Below the pieces are notes generated by a model. The model was not told the origin of the DNA, did not search any database, and saw nothing but the letters and a program-made list of their open reading frames with translations. 12,574 nt of DNA, from NCBI GenBank assembly GCA_043817485.1, contig JBDRGX010000053.1, positions 1 through 12,574 on the forward strand, given 5' to 3'. Made by a program: the position numbers and the translations under genes. This document shows positions 1 to 7,923 of the stretch, one piece after another (positions within the stretch are counted from its first letter, which is position 1; each line of letters opens with the position of its first letter). This stretch comes from JBDRGX01 sp043817485 [NCBI: bacterium] (GTDB taxonomy: Bacteria; JBDRGX01).

Positions 1-317
1 ATTTCAATATTTACAGTTTTTTTAATAATATTTTTTATTTCTGTTTTTCCTAATCCAATATTTTTTTTAATTGTAGGAATAATTACAATAGAAGGAGATT
101 TTTCATAAATTTCTTTTATTTTTTCTTTTATCATTAAAGCAATATCTTCTGTTAAAAAAATAATTACATAATTTTTTTTATTTAAAGATTTTAATATAAA
201 AGGAATTTGTTCTATTTGATTTTCTTCTAATGGAAAAATTTCCCAACATATATTTTTAAAACATGAAATAGATGAAATATTTCCAATAACTGCAATTTGG
301 CTCAATTTACACTCCAT
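1..317 (-). CDS. atpF: V-type ATP synthase subunit F (C-terminal end cut by window)
   Basis: This is the small central-stalk subunit of an A/V-type ATPase. It binds the rotor and modulates coupling and ATPase activity on the cytoplasmic side. Reading from ATG at 317-315 I get 105 codons with no stop before the window edge. They begin MECKLSQIAVIGN and include a YVIIFLTEDIA strand and a SPSIVIIPT segment, followed by GLGKTEIKNIIKKTVNIE. The Rossmann-like alternation and the PSIVIIPT strand are typical of the F subunit. The family is usually about 100-110 residues, so only a few residues should be missing. The ATG directly follows the stop codon of the subunit C gene (318-320), which shows tight translational coupling. 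The gene order E-C-F is the usual one, and catalytic subunit A should follow to the left. The symbol follows archaeal/V-type naming and does not mean the F-type b subunit. Confidence 0.85.
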   Translation of the reverse strand, partial: MECKLSQIAVIGNISSISCFKNICWEIFPLEENQIEQIPFILKSLNKKNYVIIFLTEDIALMIKEKIKEIYEKSPSIVIIPTIKKNIGLGKTEIKNIIKKTVNIE

Positions 318-1310
318 TTAAATATAAGTTTTTCTTAATTTTTCTTTTATTTTTTCTAAAGGAATTTCGTTTTTTTTCCCATATATAATAATTCTTAAAT
401 TTTTTACTTCTTGTTCTTTTGCTAAAAAATAACCAATAATTAGTTCTGGTCCAAAATTAAAATATTTTGCTTTTTTTGCAAAATCTATAATAAAATCATC
501 TATTTCTTTTTCAAGCAAAAAATAAGAATTATGATTTATCAGATAAGTAATGCCATTTTTCATAAATCCATAAGAAGTTTTTGATATTTCTTGTTGAAAT
601 TGGTCCAGAGACAACAATAAATAAGCTTTTGTGAAAAAATCTTTTTGAATACTACCATTTTCAATGAAATTTTTTTCTATTTTTTCAACATCTGATTCTC
701 TAAATTTAATCCTAATAATACTCATAATATTATAAATATCTATATAAATTTGGGTTAATTTTTGTAATAAAGAAATTTTATATTTATCTGCTATTTTTGT
801 AAGATACGAAAAATAAATTGTATCAAGAGTTTTTGCTAATAAATTATTATCATTATTATTATTAAATGTTTCTATAGCATTACTAATATCTTTTTGAATA
901 TTTTGAGGAAATTTAAAATATTTATGATTTTCAAGCATTTCTATAAAATCATTTTCCTTTAAAGATCCAATATTTATAAATAATTTTTCTAATGTTTTAT
1001 TTTTCAAAAAAACTTTTAAATTATGAAAATCATATTTTATTCGAAAAAAATCAAGAATTTCTTTATCGGGAATTATAGAAATAAATAAATTATATGTTTT
1101 AATAAGTTCTTGATCTAAATTTTCTTCATTATTATCAAAAGAAATTCCATAATCTATTTCTTTAAATGTAGAAATTATTTGAGAAAAATTAAAATCTAAT
1201 ATTTTTTGCAAATATTCAGAAGATAATAATTTAGTTTCTAAAAATTTTATTATTCCATTGATATAAACATATTTATTATTTTCACAAGGAATAAAATCTA
1301 TTTTATTCAT
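318..1310 (-). CDS. atpC: V-type ATP synthase subunit C (central stalk, d-like)
   Basis: This subunit (vacuolar subunit d relative) is the socket joining the rotating central stalk to the membrane ring. The protein is all-helical, about 330 residues, which is normal for the family. An early YVYINGIIKFLETKLLS segment matches the family's YINARVR...E..LL start. The C-terminus has the conserved stretch GPELIIGYFLAKEQEVKNL, then RIIIYGK and LEKIKEKLRKTYI, a hallmark of the family. I prefer ATG at 1310-1308, which places the start at the usual distance from the YIN motif. A TTG at 1331-1329 is also in frame and would overlap the subunit E gene by 8 bases. Ribosome binding before either start is weak (GGGAAAAT before the ATG). 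The stop abuts the subunit F start. The function is well supported; only the start is uncertain. Confidence 0.88.
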   Translation of the reverse strand: MNKIDFIPCENNKYVYINGIIKFLETKLLSSEYLQKILDFNFSQIISTFKEIDYGISFDNNEENLDQELIKTYNLFISIIPDKEILDFFRIKYDFHNLKVFLKNKTLEKLFINIGSLKENDFIEMLENHKYFKFPQNIQKDISNAIETFNNNNDNNLLAKTLDTIYFSYLTKIADKYKISLLQKLTQIYIDIYNIMSIIRIKFRESDVEKIEKNFIENGSIQKDFFTKAYLLLSLDQFQQEISKTSYGFMKNGITYLINHNSYFLLEKEIDDFIIDFAKKAKYFNFGPELIIGYFLAKEQEVKNLRIIIYGKKNEIPLEKIKEKLRKTYI

Positions 1311-1323
1311 TATTTTCCCAAAC

Positions 1324-1917
1324 TTATTCAAATAAAATTGTTGCTATTTTTATTTCTAAAAATTCTCTTGCTTGATTAAAAATTATATTAAATGAACAGT
1401 TTATTTCTTTTTTTTCTTGTGATAAAATTATTCCTTCAATATTTCTTGTTTCAGAAGATAATTCTATTTCACCTTTTTTTCCATTAATTAATAGTTTTTG
1501 ATTTATTTGAGATAATAAATTTTCATTGATACGAGATTTATTTTTAGCAGAGATAATAATTTTTTCATTACCTATTTCTGCATATTTTAAAATTAAATTA
1601 CTAATAATATCAAGATATTCTTTATCAAAAAGATTTACTATTTCTTCATAAGCTTTTTCAAATACATTATCTAATATTTTTTGTTTTTGAAAAAGAAGAT
1701 TTTTTTGTGCTTCTAATTTAGCTTCAATAATTTTATTTTTAGAAAGTCTTTTCATTTCATTTTCTGTTTGTTCAAGAATTTTCTGTTTTTCTTTTTCTCC
1801 ATTTTCTTTTGCTTTTAAAATAATTTTATTTATTTCTATTTCGGTTTCTTTTGTTATTTGAACAATTTTTTCATTTGCATTATCTTGAATTTTTTTTATA
1901 ATATCTTCTAATGCCAT
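1324..1917 (-). CDS. atpE: V-type ATP synthase subunit E (peripheral stalk)
   Basis: This is the peripheral stalk (stator) subunit that holds the catalytic head still while the rotor turns. The 197-residue length is typical. Residues about 1-90 form a charged helix rich in Lys, Glu and Gln (MALEDIIKKIQDNANEKIV and onward), as expected of the long stalk coiled coil. Residues about 95-197 are a mixed alpha/beta domain with KIIISAKNKSRINENLL and GKKGEIEL, followed by NIEGIILS, which resembles the family's 'GGvvv' strand. ATG at 1917-1915 has a good Shine-Dalgarno GAGG (sequence AGTGAGGATATAA just upstream). It is the first V-ATPase gene in the cluster and is separated from yggS by 97 bases with a possible promoter, so the ATPase operon probably begins here. 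The family assignment rests on the coiled-coil/globular architecture and on the neighbouring C and F genes. Confidence 0.85.
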   Translation of the reverse strand: MALEDIIKKIQDNANEKIVQITKETEIEINKIILKAKENGEKEKQKILEQTENEMKRLSKNKIIEAKLEAQKNLLFQKQKILDNVFEKAYEEIVNLFDKEYLDIISNLILKYAEIGNEKIIISAKNKSRINENLLSQINQKLLINGKKGEIELSSETRNIEGIILSQEKKEINCSFNIIFNQAREFLEIKIATILFE

Positions 1918-1930
1918 TTATATCCTCACT
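1918..1930 (-). promoter_or_regulatory. ribosome binding site of V-ATPase subunit E
   Basis: The minus strand reads AGTGAGGATATAA immediately before ATG. GAGG is about six bases from the start codon. It fixes the start of the subunit E gene. Confidence 0.6.
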
Positions 1931-1969
1931 TTTATAATAAATATTTACAAAATTTTAAAAATTATAAAA

Positions 1970-1998
1970 ATTCTATTATCATTTTTAATTTTTAACAA
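1970..1998 (-). promoter_or_regulatory. candidate sigma-70 type promoter for V-ATPase operon
   Basis: On the minus strand TTGTTA (1998-1993) is followed after 17 bases by TAGAAT (1975-1970), about 50 bases before the subunit E start. It lies in the only sizeable gap between yggS and the ATPase genes. In sequence this AT-rich such matches arise by chance, so position is the main support. Confidence 0.35.
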
Positions 1999-2014
1999 GT
2001 TTTTTTCAAAAAAA

Positions 2015-2677
2015 TTATAAAGATGTATTTCTTTTTCCAAATATATAAGTTCCAATTCTTATAATATTGGCTCCTTCTTCTATAGCAATTTGATAAGAAT
2101 TACTCATTCCCATAGAAAGATATTTCATTTCAACATTTTCTAAATTCAATTTTTTACTTTTTTCAAACAATTCTTTTGTTTCTTTAAACTGTAATCGTAA
2201 ATTTTCTGAATTTTCTTCTAATGTTCCCATAGTCATAAGTCCCATTATTTTTATATTTTTAAGCATATTTATTTTTTTTATTAAATCTTCAATCTCAGAA
2301 GAAAAAACACCAAATTTTTGAATTTCTTTTCCACTATTTATTTCAATTAATATTTGCATTTGTTTTCCAATTTTAAAACATTCTTCACTAATAATTTGAG
2401 CAATTTCAAAAGAATCTATTGTTTCAATCAAATCAAATATTTTAGCAGCTTTTTTTACTTTATTTTTTTGAAGATGACCGATAAAATGCCATTTTACTTT
2501 ATTTCCTATGATTTTAAATTTTTTTTCTGCTTCTTGAATATAATTTTCTCCAATAATTTTTAAACCACCTTCTATTGCTTCTAAAATTTCTTCAGAAGTT
2601 CTTGTTTTTGTAGCACCTACTAATTCTACAGTTTCAGGAATTTGTTTTAAAAGATTTTCAATATTTTTTTTAATCAT
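2015..2677 (-). CDS. yggS: YggS/PROSC family PLP homeostasis protein
   Basis: This is a cytoplasmic pyridoxal-5'-phosphate carrier with an alanine-racemase-like TIM-barrel fold and no known catalysis. It buffers free PLP and affects amino acid and keto acid pools. The 220 residues are full length. Visible family motifs are VGATKTRTSEE with the PLP lysine at K24, GENYIQEAEKK, WHFIGHLQKNKVK, the INSGKE...KFGV segment, GLMTMG, and a C-terminal LSMGMSNSYQIAIEEGAN stretch followed by IRIGTYIFGKR, which binds the PLP phosphate. The ATG overlaps the end of murJ by 8 bases, so the two are surely co-transcribed. The nearby sepF/ftsZ region is a common context for yggS, which fits the division and cell-wall genes beside it (murJ, zapA). 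Two PLP enzymes, glyA and the dapL-like gene, lie in the same window. Confidence 0.93.
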   Translation of the reverse strand: MIKKNIENLLKQIPETVELVGATKTRTSEEILEAIEGGLKIIGENYIQEAEKKFKIIGNKVKWHFIGHLQKNKVKKAAKIFDLIETIDSFEIAQIISEECFKIGKQMQILIEINSGKEIQKFGVFSSEIEDLIKKINMLKNIKIMGLMTMGTLEENSENLRLQFKETKELFEKSKKLNLENVEMKYLSMGMSNSYQIAIEEGANIIRIGTYIFGKRNTSL

Positions 2678-4253
2678 TATTTATAAATCTATTTTTAATT
2701 GGTAAAAAAGAAGTAATCATTTTTATTTCTTTTACTTTGAAAATAAAGCATAAAATTATATAAACAAAAATGGACATAATTAAAGGAATAGCAACTTTTA
2801 AAAAATAGTTAATTAAATTTTTTTCTTTAAATAAATGTTCTACTTGAAAGCTAATAATAAAACATATTATTCCCATTATTAAAGAAAGAAATAAAAATTT
2901 AAAAAAAGATTTTAAAAGTTTTTTGATCCCTAAATTTCCAATTTTTTTTCTTAAAAAGAAAAAAAGTCCAATCATATTTATAAAAGATGAAAAAGCTGTA
3001 GCTAAAGCTAATCCACCATGTTTCAAAGGAACCATCAAAATTAAATTAAGAATAATATTAGAAACTAATGCTATAATTCCTATTTTAAGAGGAGTTTTTG
3101 TATCTTTTAAAGAATAAAAAACTGTAACTAAATTTTTTACTGCCATATAAGCAAAAAGTCCAATACTATAAAAAAATAATGCTTGAACACTTGCCATAGT
3201 AGAATTTGTATCAAAAGCTCCTCTTTCAAAAATTAATCTTATAATCGGTTTAGATAAAATCATTAAACCAAAAGTAATTGGTAAAGAAATAAAAAAAACT
3301 AAATTTAAAGAATCAAATAAAGATTGTTTTAATTTCTCAATTTTGCCAGAAGAAGCATATTGAGCCATAACAGGAAAATTAACATTAGCAATAGAAACTC
3401 CAATTAAACCCAATGGAAACTGAATAATTCTATTACCATAATTTAACCCAGTAATAGCAATAGCACCTAATTTGCAAGCCAACATTGTATCAACAAAAAA
3501 ATTTATTTGAGTTACCCCTAAACCAATAATACTTGGAATCATTAAGTGAGATATTTTTTTTAATGCTGGATGAGAAAAATTAAAACAAAAATTATATTTT
3601 ATTTTAATTTTTTTTAATGCTGGAAATTGAATTAATATTTGTCCTAATCCACCTAATAAAACACCAATTCCTACTCCATAAATTCTATGGTTCCAATCTT
3701 GATTAAAAAAAGGACAAATAAAATAAAAAGAAAAAACAATCATTACATTTAATACAAGAGGACCTAAAGCAGGCATAAAAAAATGATGATAAGAATTAAG
3801 TACACCCATAAAAAGGGCAGCTATTGAAACAAAAAAAATATAGGGAAACATTAATCTCGTTAAATTGATAACTAATGATAAACTATCTGGCGGGTTATTT
3901 AAAGTAATTAAACGAACTACTAAAGGAGAAAAAAATATTCCCAATAAAGTAATTCCAATTAAAAAAATAATTAAAGCATTTAAAACAGCATTTACCATTT
4001 TTGATATTTCTTTTTGAGTAGAAGTAGTTAAATAATCTGTAAATGTAGGAATAAAAGAAGCACTTAAAGCTCCTTCTGCAAAACAAGTTCGTAAAAGATT
4101 AGGAATTTTAAAAGCAATAATAAAAGCAGCAGCTACTGGAGATGTTCCTAAAAAATAGGCAAAAACACTTTCTCTTACTAATCCAAAAATTCTACTTAAA
4201 GAAGTAGCAAATGTTAATATTCCAGTAGATTTAATTATTTTTTTTTGATCCAA
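2670..4253 (-). CDS. murJ: MurJ (MviN) lipid II flippase
   Basis: This is an inner-membrane MOP-superfamily flippase that moves lipid II across the membrane for peptidoglycan synthesis. The protein is about 527 residues and very hydrophobic, consistent with 14 membrane helices. The N-terminus has STGILTFATSLSRIFGLVRE, then FKIPNLLRTCFAEGALSASF, a MurJ signature. R21, R27 and R55 (numbered from the start chosen here) correspond to the essential arginines R18, R24 and R52 of the E. coli protein. I choose TTG at 4253-4251 because AGGAG (4265-4261) lies 7 bases upstream. A TTG at 4280 would add nine residues that include the Shine-Dalgarno itself, so it is unlikely. The stop overlaps yggS. Upstream is a long non-coding gap carrying a repeat element. 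The identification is secure. Confidence 0.95.
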   Translation of the reverse strand: MDQKKIIKSTGILTFATSLSRIFGLVRESVFAYFLGTSPVAAAFIIAFKIPNLLRTCFAEGALSASFIPTFTDYLTTSTQKEISKMVNAVLNALIIFLIGITLLGIFFSPLVVRLITLNNPPDSLSLVINLTRLMFPYIFFVSIAALFMGVLNSYHHFFMPALGPLVLNVMIVFSFYFICPFFNQDWNHRIYGVGIGVLLGGLGQILIQFPALKKIKIKYNFCFNFSHPALKKISHLMIPSIIGLGVTQINFFVDTMLACKLGAIAITGLNYGNRIIQFPLGLIGVSIANVNFPVMAQYASSGKIEKLKQSLFDSLNLVFFISLPITFGLMILSKPIIRLIFERGAFDTNSTMASVQALFFYSIGLFAYMAVKNLVTVFYSLKDTKTPLKIGIIALVSNIILNLILMVPLKHGGLALATAFSSFINMIGLFFFLRKKIGNLGIKKLLKSFFKFLFLSLIMGIICFIISFQVEHLFKEKNLINYFLKVAIPLIMSIFVYIILCFIFKVKEIKMITSFLPIKNRFINND

Positions 4254-4265
4254 AAAACAACTCCT
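4254..4265 (-). promoter_or_regulatory. ribosome binding site deciding the murJ TTG start
   Basis: AGGAG at 4265-4261 on the minus strand is followed by seven bases and then TTG at 4253-4251. The motif would lie inside the coding region if the longer TTG start at 4280 were used, so it argues for the shorter protein. Confidence 0.7.
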
Positions 4266-4575
4266 AATATTAAATTGCAAAGTAATATAAAGAAAATTTG
4301 AATATCATATTTTCAATTCAAAATCATTAATAAATCAATTCGTTTTGTAAAAACAAGATAAAGGAAATTTTATATATCATGCCTACGGCATTTGTATTAT
4401 ACAAGAATATTTTTTCTACCGATATGTTGTTCCGATGGGACATTTATGAAATAATAATTATTGATAAAGCACAAAGATAATTCATTCCGTAGGAACAAGA
4501 TATTGGTAAAAACAAATGACCAAAATGCAAAAAAAATTTTCAATTTAAAATAAATACAAATGTTCAAAACAAAAT
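4266..4575. other. non-coding gap between zapA and murJ
   Basis: I see no convincing gene here. The segment 4337-4508 is a mosaic inverted repeat (listed separately). The stretch 4281-4336 is AT-rich leader for murJ, with an imperfect TTTGAAT/ATTCAAA inverted repeat, but no clear promoter. The stretch 4509-4575 directly follows zapA and has no hairpin plus T-run terminator. A minus-strand frame at 4397-4603 is open but runs through the repeat and into zapA in another frame, so I do not call it. Confidence 0.6.
4337..4508. repeat. mosaic inverted repeat with short covarying hairpins (REP/MITE-like)
   Basis: Three related units are packed in 172 bases. Unit 1 (4337-4360) and unit 2 (4479-4502) are direct repeats that share AATTC, a hairpin with loop GTA, and ACAAGATA. 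Their stems differ as TTTT/AAAA versus TTCC/GGAA, so the changes compensate. A third unit lies inverted: TACCGATATGTTGTTCC (4417-4433) pairs with GGAACAAGATATTGGTA (4492-4508) at 15 of 17 positions. A further mini-hairpin, ATGCC-TAC-GGCAT, lies at 4379-4391. The element has no coding capacity and is richer in GC than its surroundings. It looks like a dispersed repeat family, but with only one locus visible I cannot show copy number. It may also fold in the zapA-murJ transcript. Confidence 0.65.
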
Positions 4576-4902
4576 TTATTTTGAATCTGGTAATTTGCAA
4601 CATTTTATTTCTGATTGCAAAATAGTATTATCTATTTTTTTTATTATATTTAAAACTTTTTTTTCCATTGTTTTTATTTTATCAATTTGCTTTTGATGTG
4701 GTTTTATAAGTTCATAATATTCATAAGCAATATTAATTGCAGTTAAAATAGCTATTTTATTTAAAGATGTAATAGAAGTTTGTTTTGCAACTTCTTGCAT
4801 TTTTTTATCTACATAATCAGCTATTTTATGAATATATTGAGGATCTGCATTTCCTTTAATAGTATATTCTTGTCCAAAAATTTTTGCTTTTATTAAAGCC
4901 AT
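4576..4902 (-). CDS. zapA: ZapA-like cell division protein
   Basis: This is a cytoplasmic FtsZ-ring associated protein that promotes FtsZ protofilament bundling at midcell. The 108 residues are typical. The N-terminal domain reads ALIKAKIFGQEYTIKGNADP, then YIHKIADYVDKKMQEVAKQ, closely following the family's 'I.GqeY.i.g..dpeyi..lA.yVd.km' pattern. SLNKIAILTAINIAYEYYEL is the start of the dimerisation helix, continued by a charged coiled coil at about residues 70-100. The C-terminus KCCKLPDSK carries a Cys pair of unknown meaning. ATG at 4902-4900 follows GAAGGA with good spacing. The gene sits 72 bases downstream of the TPR gene and upstream of murJ. In some genomes 6S RNA follows or precedes zapA, but I see no room for it next to this copy. 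Confidence 0.88.
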   Translation of the reverse strand: MALIKAKIFGQEYTIKGNADPQYIHKIADYVDKKMQEVAKQTSITSLNKIAILTAINIAYEYYELIKPHQKQIDKIKTMEKKVLNIIKKIDNTILQSEIKCCKLPDSK

Positions 4903-4974
4903 TATTCCTTCTTGAAAATTTATTAAGGTTAATAAAACTCAATTTTCAAAACTTGTAGAATTACATAAAAAAAA

Positions 4975-6165
4975 TTAAAAATAAGAAATTTTTTTCTTTT
5001 TTATTTTAACAATTTCTTGAAAATCTTGTTCTTTTTCTAAAATTTCTTCTTCTTTTATTTCTTCATTTACTTGTTCTTGTACTTGCGCTTGTTCTATTAT
5101 TAAACTTTCTCCTTTTTCAAATCTATCTACTTTTTTTTGCGATATTTCTTGAGTATTATCTATTCCTAATATTTTTTTATATGCATTATAAGCTTTTTCA
5201 AAAAGTTTTTTTTTCTCATATAAACTTGCTATTTTATAATAAATATCAATTCTTTCTGGATTTAAAACAATAATTTTTTCATATTCTTCTAATGCATTAT
5301 TAAGAAGTCCATGTTGAATATAAATTTCTGCTTCTGCTATGCTTTCCTGAATTTTTGTTTTTTGAGACAAAATTTCTTTTTCTTCTTTTTCTTTTTGCTT
5401 TTCTTTTTCTATAAAATTTTCTATATGATTATCCATATCTTCTAATAATTCGTCTGCTTTTTCTAATATTGGTGTTGAAGAATCTGACTTATATAATTTT
5501 TCTTTTACAAAATGATGTTCAGGATGTTTTTTAAAAATGGCATCATAAATTTCATAAGCTTTTTTAGATAAACCCTCAATTTCATATAATTGAGCTAAAT
5601 GTATTTTATTTTCAACAATATCTTCTTCTAAATTTAATTTTTCAGATAAAGCAATTAATTGTTTAATAATTTCAATTTGATTAGGAATTAATTTATTAAG
5701 TTTTATATATATTTGTATAGCTTTTTCATTTTCATTTTTTTCTATAAATAATTTTCCTAAAAATTTGTATTGTTTTTCTGCTTCTAATGTCATTGATTTT
5801 TTAACATATATATCAGCCAACATTTCTATTACAATAGGTTCATTAGGAATTTGTTTATAAATTTTTTGATATAAAATTAAAGCATTATCTAATTTTCCTT
5901 GTAATTCATAAATATTTCCTAATTGAAGAAGAGCAGGAATATTTTGCGTATCTTTATTTAAAATAGTTCTAAATTTTATAAGTGCTTTATCCAAATCATT
6001 TCTCTGAACATAAATAATTCCCATTTGATAACAAGCTTCTATATTATTAGAATCTATAAATAATACTCTTTCATATAATTTATCTGCTTTATCAAATTCT
6101 TTTTGATTAACAAATTCTTTAGCAGTTTTTAATAATTCTGGAATTTTTTCTTCTATTTCTGGCAT
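4975..6165 (-). CDS. tetratricopeptide repeat protein
   Basis: This is a 396-residue TPR scaffold protein of unknown specific role. TPR-like helix pairs are visible at about residues 10-43, 44-77 (CYQMGIIYVQRNDLDKALIK), 78-111 (LLQLGNIYELQGKLDNALIL), 112-145, 187-220, 274-307 (YIQHGLLNNALEEYEKIIVL) and 308-335. Repeat blocks are separated by a highly charged linker (about 232-275, rich in E and K), probably a coiled coil. The last 50 residues are Gln/Glu/Lys-rich and end KKKKISYF. No signal peptide or membrane segment is seen, so it is probably cytoplasmic. ATG at 6165-6163 follows AAGAG, a weak ribosome site, 15 bases after glyA, which suggests co-transcription with glyA and possibly zapA. 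The assembly-platform role is inferred from the fold only. Confidence 0.85.
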   Translation of the reverse strand: MPEIEEKIPELLKTAKEFVNQKEFDKADKLYERVLFIDSNNIEACYQMGIIYVQRNDLDKALIKFRTILNKDTQNIPALLQLGNIYELQGKLDNALILYQKIYKQIPNEPIVIEMLADIYVKKSMTLEAEKQYKFLGKLFIEKNENEKAIQIYIKLNKLIPNQIEIIKQLIALSEKLNLEEDIVENKIHLAQLYEIEGLSKKAYEIYDAIFKKHPEHHFVKEKLYKSDSSTPILEKADELLEDMDNHIENFIEKEKQKEKEEKEILSQKTKIQESIAEAEIYIQHGLLNNALEEYEKIIVLNPERIDIYYKIASLYEKKKLFEKAYNAYKKILGIDNTQEISQKKVDRFEKGESLIIEQAQVQEQVNEEIKEEEILEKEQDFQEIVKIKKKKISYF

Positions 6166-6180
6166 AAATAACTCTTTATT

Positions 6181-7413
6181 TTAATTATAAATAGGAAATT
6201 GTTCACACAAATTTCTTACTTTATTTTTAAGTTCTAATAATATTTTTTCATTATTATGATGTAATAACACTTCTTTAATTATTTCTCCAATTAAAATCAT
6301 TTCTTTTTCTTTCATTCCTCTAGTAGTTACTGCTGGAGTTCCTAATCTAATTCCACTTGTAATATAACTACTTTTTGTATCAAAAGGGATAAGATTTTTA
6401 TTTACATAAATCCCAGATTTTGCTAAAGAAATCGCAGCTAATTGACCTGTTATTTTAAAATTCAACAAATCAACTACCATTAAATGATTATCAGTCCCTC
6501 CAGTTATTAACCTAAAATTATTTTCAATAAGAGTTTTAGCTAATATTTTAGCATTTTTAACAATTTGTTTTTGATAAATAATAAATTCTGGAAGTAAAGC
6601 TTCTTTAAAAGCAACTGCTTTAGCAGCAATTATATGCATTAAAGGTCCACCCTGAATACCTGGAAATATAGCTTTATCAATATTTTCTGCAAACTTTTTC
6701 TTACACATAATAACTCCTCCACGAGGACCACGAAGAGTTTTATGTGTAGTTGTAGTAATAAAATCAGCATAAGGAATAGGAGAAGGATGTTCTCCCGCAA
6801 TTATTAAACCAGCAATATGAGCTATATCTGTTAATAAATAAGCATTTACTTCATCTGCAATTTCTTTAAAAATGGCAAAAGGAATTATTCTTGGATATGA
6901 AGAAGCACCAGTTACAATCATTTTTGGTTTATGTTTATGAGCTAATTGTCTTACTTGTGCAAAATCAATCATTTCTGTATTTTTATCTAAACCATAATGA
7001 ACAATATTGTAAAATTTCCCAGAAAAATTTACATTACTTCCATGTGTGAGATGACCTCCACAATTCAAATCCAAACTTAAAATACAATCTCCTGGTTTAA
7101 GCATAGCAAAATAAACAGCCATATTTGCTTGAGATCCAGAATGAGGTTGAACATTTATATGTTCAGCTTTAAATAATTCTTTTGCTCTTGAAATAGCGAT
7201 TTCTTCAATTTTATTAGCATTAGCACATCCAGAATAAAGTCTTTTTCCTGGATACCCTTCTGCATATTTATTAATTAAATAAGAAGATTCTGCCTCTAAA
7301 ACATTTTTGCTTACATAATTTTCTGATGGAATTAATCCTAAATTCCATACTTGTCTTTTAAATTCTTTATTTAATATTTGTGAAACTTCTATATCAAATT
7401 CTTTTAAAGACAA
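6181..7413 (-). CDS. glyA: serine hydroxymethyltransferase
   Basis: This cytoplasmic PLP enzyme converts serine and tetrahydrofolate to glycine and 5,10-methylene-THF, the main entry to one-carbon metabolism. Its 410 residues match the family. Key motifs are LIPSENYVS near residue 28, [16 protein letters not shown] (49-63), [13 protein letters not shown] (89-101), the PLP-contacting TDIAHIAGL with D196 and H199, and [14 protein letters not shown] with the PLP lysine K225. The usual 'LIASEN' reads LIPSEN here, and 'GCE' after the active-site loop reads GCA; both are minor variations. The start is TTG at 7413-7411, preceded by AAGGAG six bases away, and no ATG lies closer to the conserved N-terminus. 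It sits 48 bases after ndk and 15 before the TPR gene. Folate supply links it to folK in this window. Confidence 0.97.
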   Translation of the reverse strand: MSLKEFDIEVSQILNKEFKRQVWNLGLIPSENYVSKNVLEAESSYLINKYAEGYPGKRLYSGCANANKIEEIAISRAKELFKAEHINVQPHSGSQANMAVYFAMLKPGDCILSLDLNCGGHLTHGSNVNFSGKFYNIVHYGLDKNTEMIDFAQVRQLAHKHKPKMIVTGASSYPRIIPFAIFKEIADEVNAYLLTDIAHIAGLIIAGEHPSPIPYADFITTTTHKTLRGPRGGVIMCKKKFAENIDKAIFPGIQGGPLMHIIAAKAVAFKEALLPEFIIYQKQIVKNAKILAKTLIENNFRLITGGTDNHLMVVDLLNFKITGQLAAISLAKSGIYVNKNLIPFDTKSSYITSGIRLGTPAVTTRGMKEKEMILIGEIIKEVLLHHNNEKILLELKNKVRNLCEQFPIYN

Positions 7414-7461
7414 AATATTCTCCTTTTTTATTTATTTTTATACTTTTACAAAACAAGTAAT

Positions 7462-7920
7462 TTATCCTGGTTGACTATTTAACCAATCATTTTCATTATA
7501 ATTTAAAATTTCTTTTTCTTTGAAAAAACAAGCAATTTCTTTTTTACTTGCTTCTAATGAATCAGACCCATGAATAGCATTTCTTCTTCCATCTGAACCT
7601 AATTTATATCTTATTGTATTTTTCAAAGCTTGTTGTGGAATTCTATGCCCAATAATTTTTCTTATTTTACTAATCGCATTCTCTCCTTCTATAACACAAG
7701 CAATACAAGGAGCTGTTAACATAAATTTTTTCAATTCTATGAAAAAATCTTTATCTTTATGCATTTCATAAAATTTATCTACATCTTTTTCTTGTAATTT
7801 TATCATTTTTAAAGCAATTATTTTTAAGTCTTTTTTTTCAAAATACTTTAATAATTCTCCAATTTTATTTTTACAAACAACATCTGGTTTAATTAAAACT
7901 AAAGATTTTTCTTTTGTCAT
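7462..7920 (-). CDS. ndk: nucleoside diphosphate kinase
   Basis: This enzyme transfers the gamma phosphate from ATP to nucleoside diphosphates through a phosphohistidine and balances NTP and dNTP pools in the cytoplasm. The 152 residues are full length, a little longer than the shortest bacterial forms. LVLIKPD near the N-terminus carries the nucleotide-binding lysine K11, and the catalytic motif NAIHGSDS gives H117. The region between reads GHRIPQQALKNTIRYKLG, where most family members have G-x-T-x-P. ATG at 7920-7918 follows AAGG with six-base spacing, and that site lies in the last codons of comEC, only three bases away. Co-transcription with comEC and secG is very likely. Confidence 0.96.
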   Translation of the reverse strand: MTKEKSLVLIKPDVVCKNKIGELLKYFEKKDLKIIALKMIKLQEKDVDKFYEMHKDKDFFIELKKFMLTAPCIACVIEGENAISKIRKIIGHRIPQQALKNTIRYKLGSDGRRNAIHGSDSLEASKKEIACFFKEKEILNYNENDWLNSQPG

Positions 7921-7923
7921 TTT

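Noticed and set aside
2001-2016. A-run/T-run inverted repeat after yggS as terminator
   Set aside because: It has only A and T bases with no stable GC stem, so it is chance in this composition.
2354-3117. short plus-strand frames at 2354-2563 and 2923-3117
   Set aside because: They are antisense to yggS and murJ, both securely identified, and show Phe/Lys-rich shadow composition.
3895-4086. 63-residue minus-strand frame of Phe, Tyr, Ser and Asn
   Set aside because: It lies out of frame within murJ and has shadow composition.
4397-4603. 68-residue minus-strand frame
   Set aside because: It runs through the mosaic repeat and overlaps zapA in another register, has no ribosome site and no family resemblance.
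4903-4974. possible 6S RNA next to zapA
   Set aside because: The gap is only 72 bases and shows no long imperfect hairpin. 6S RNA needs about 180 bases.
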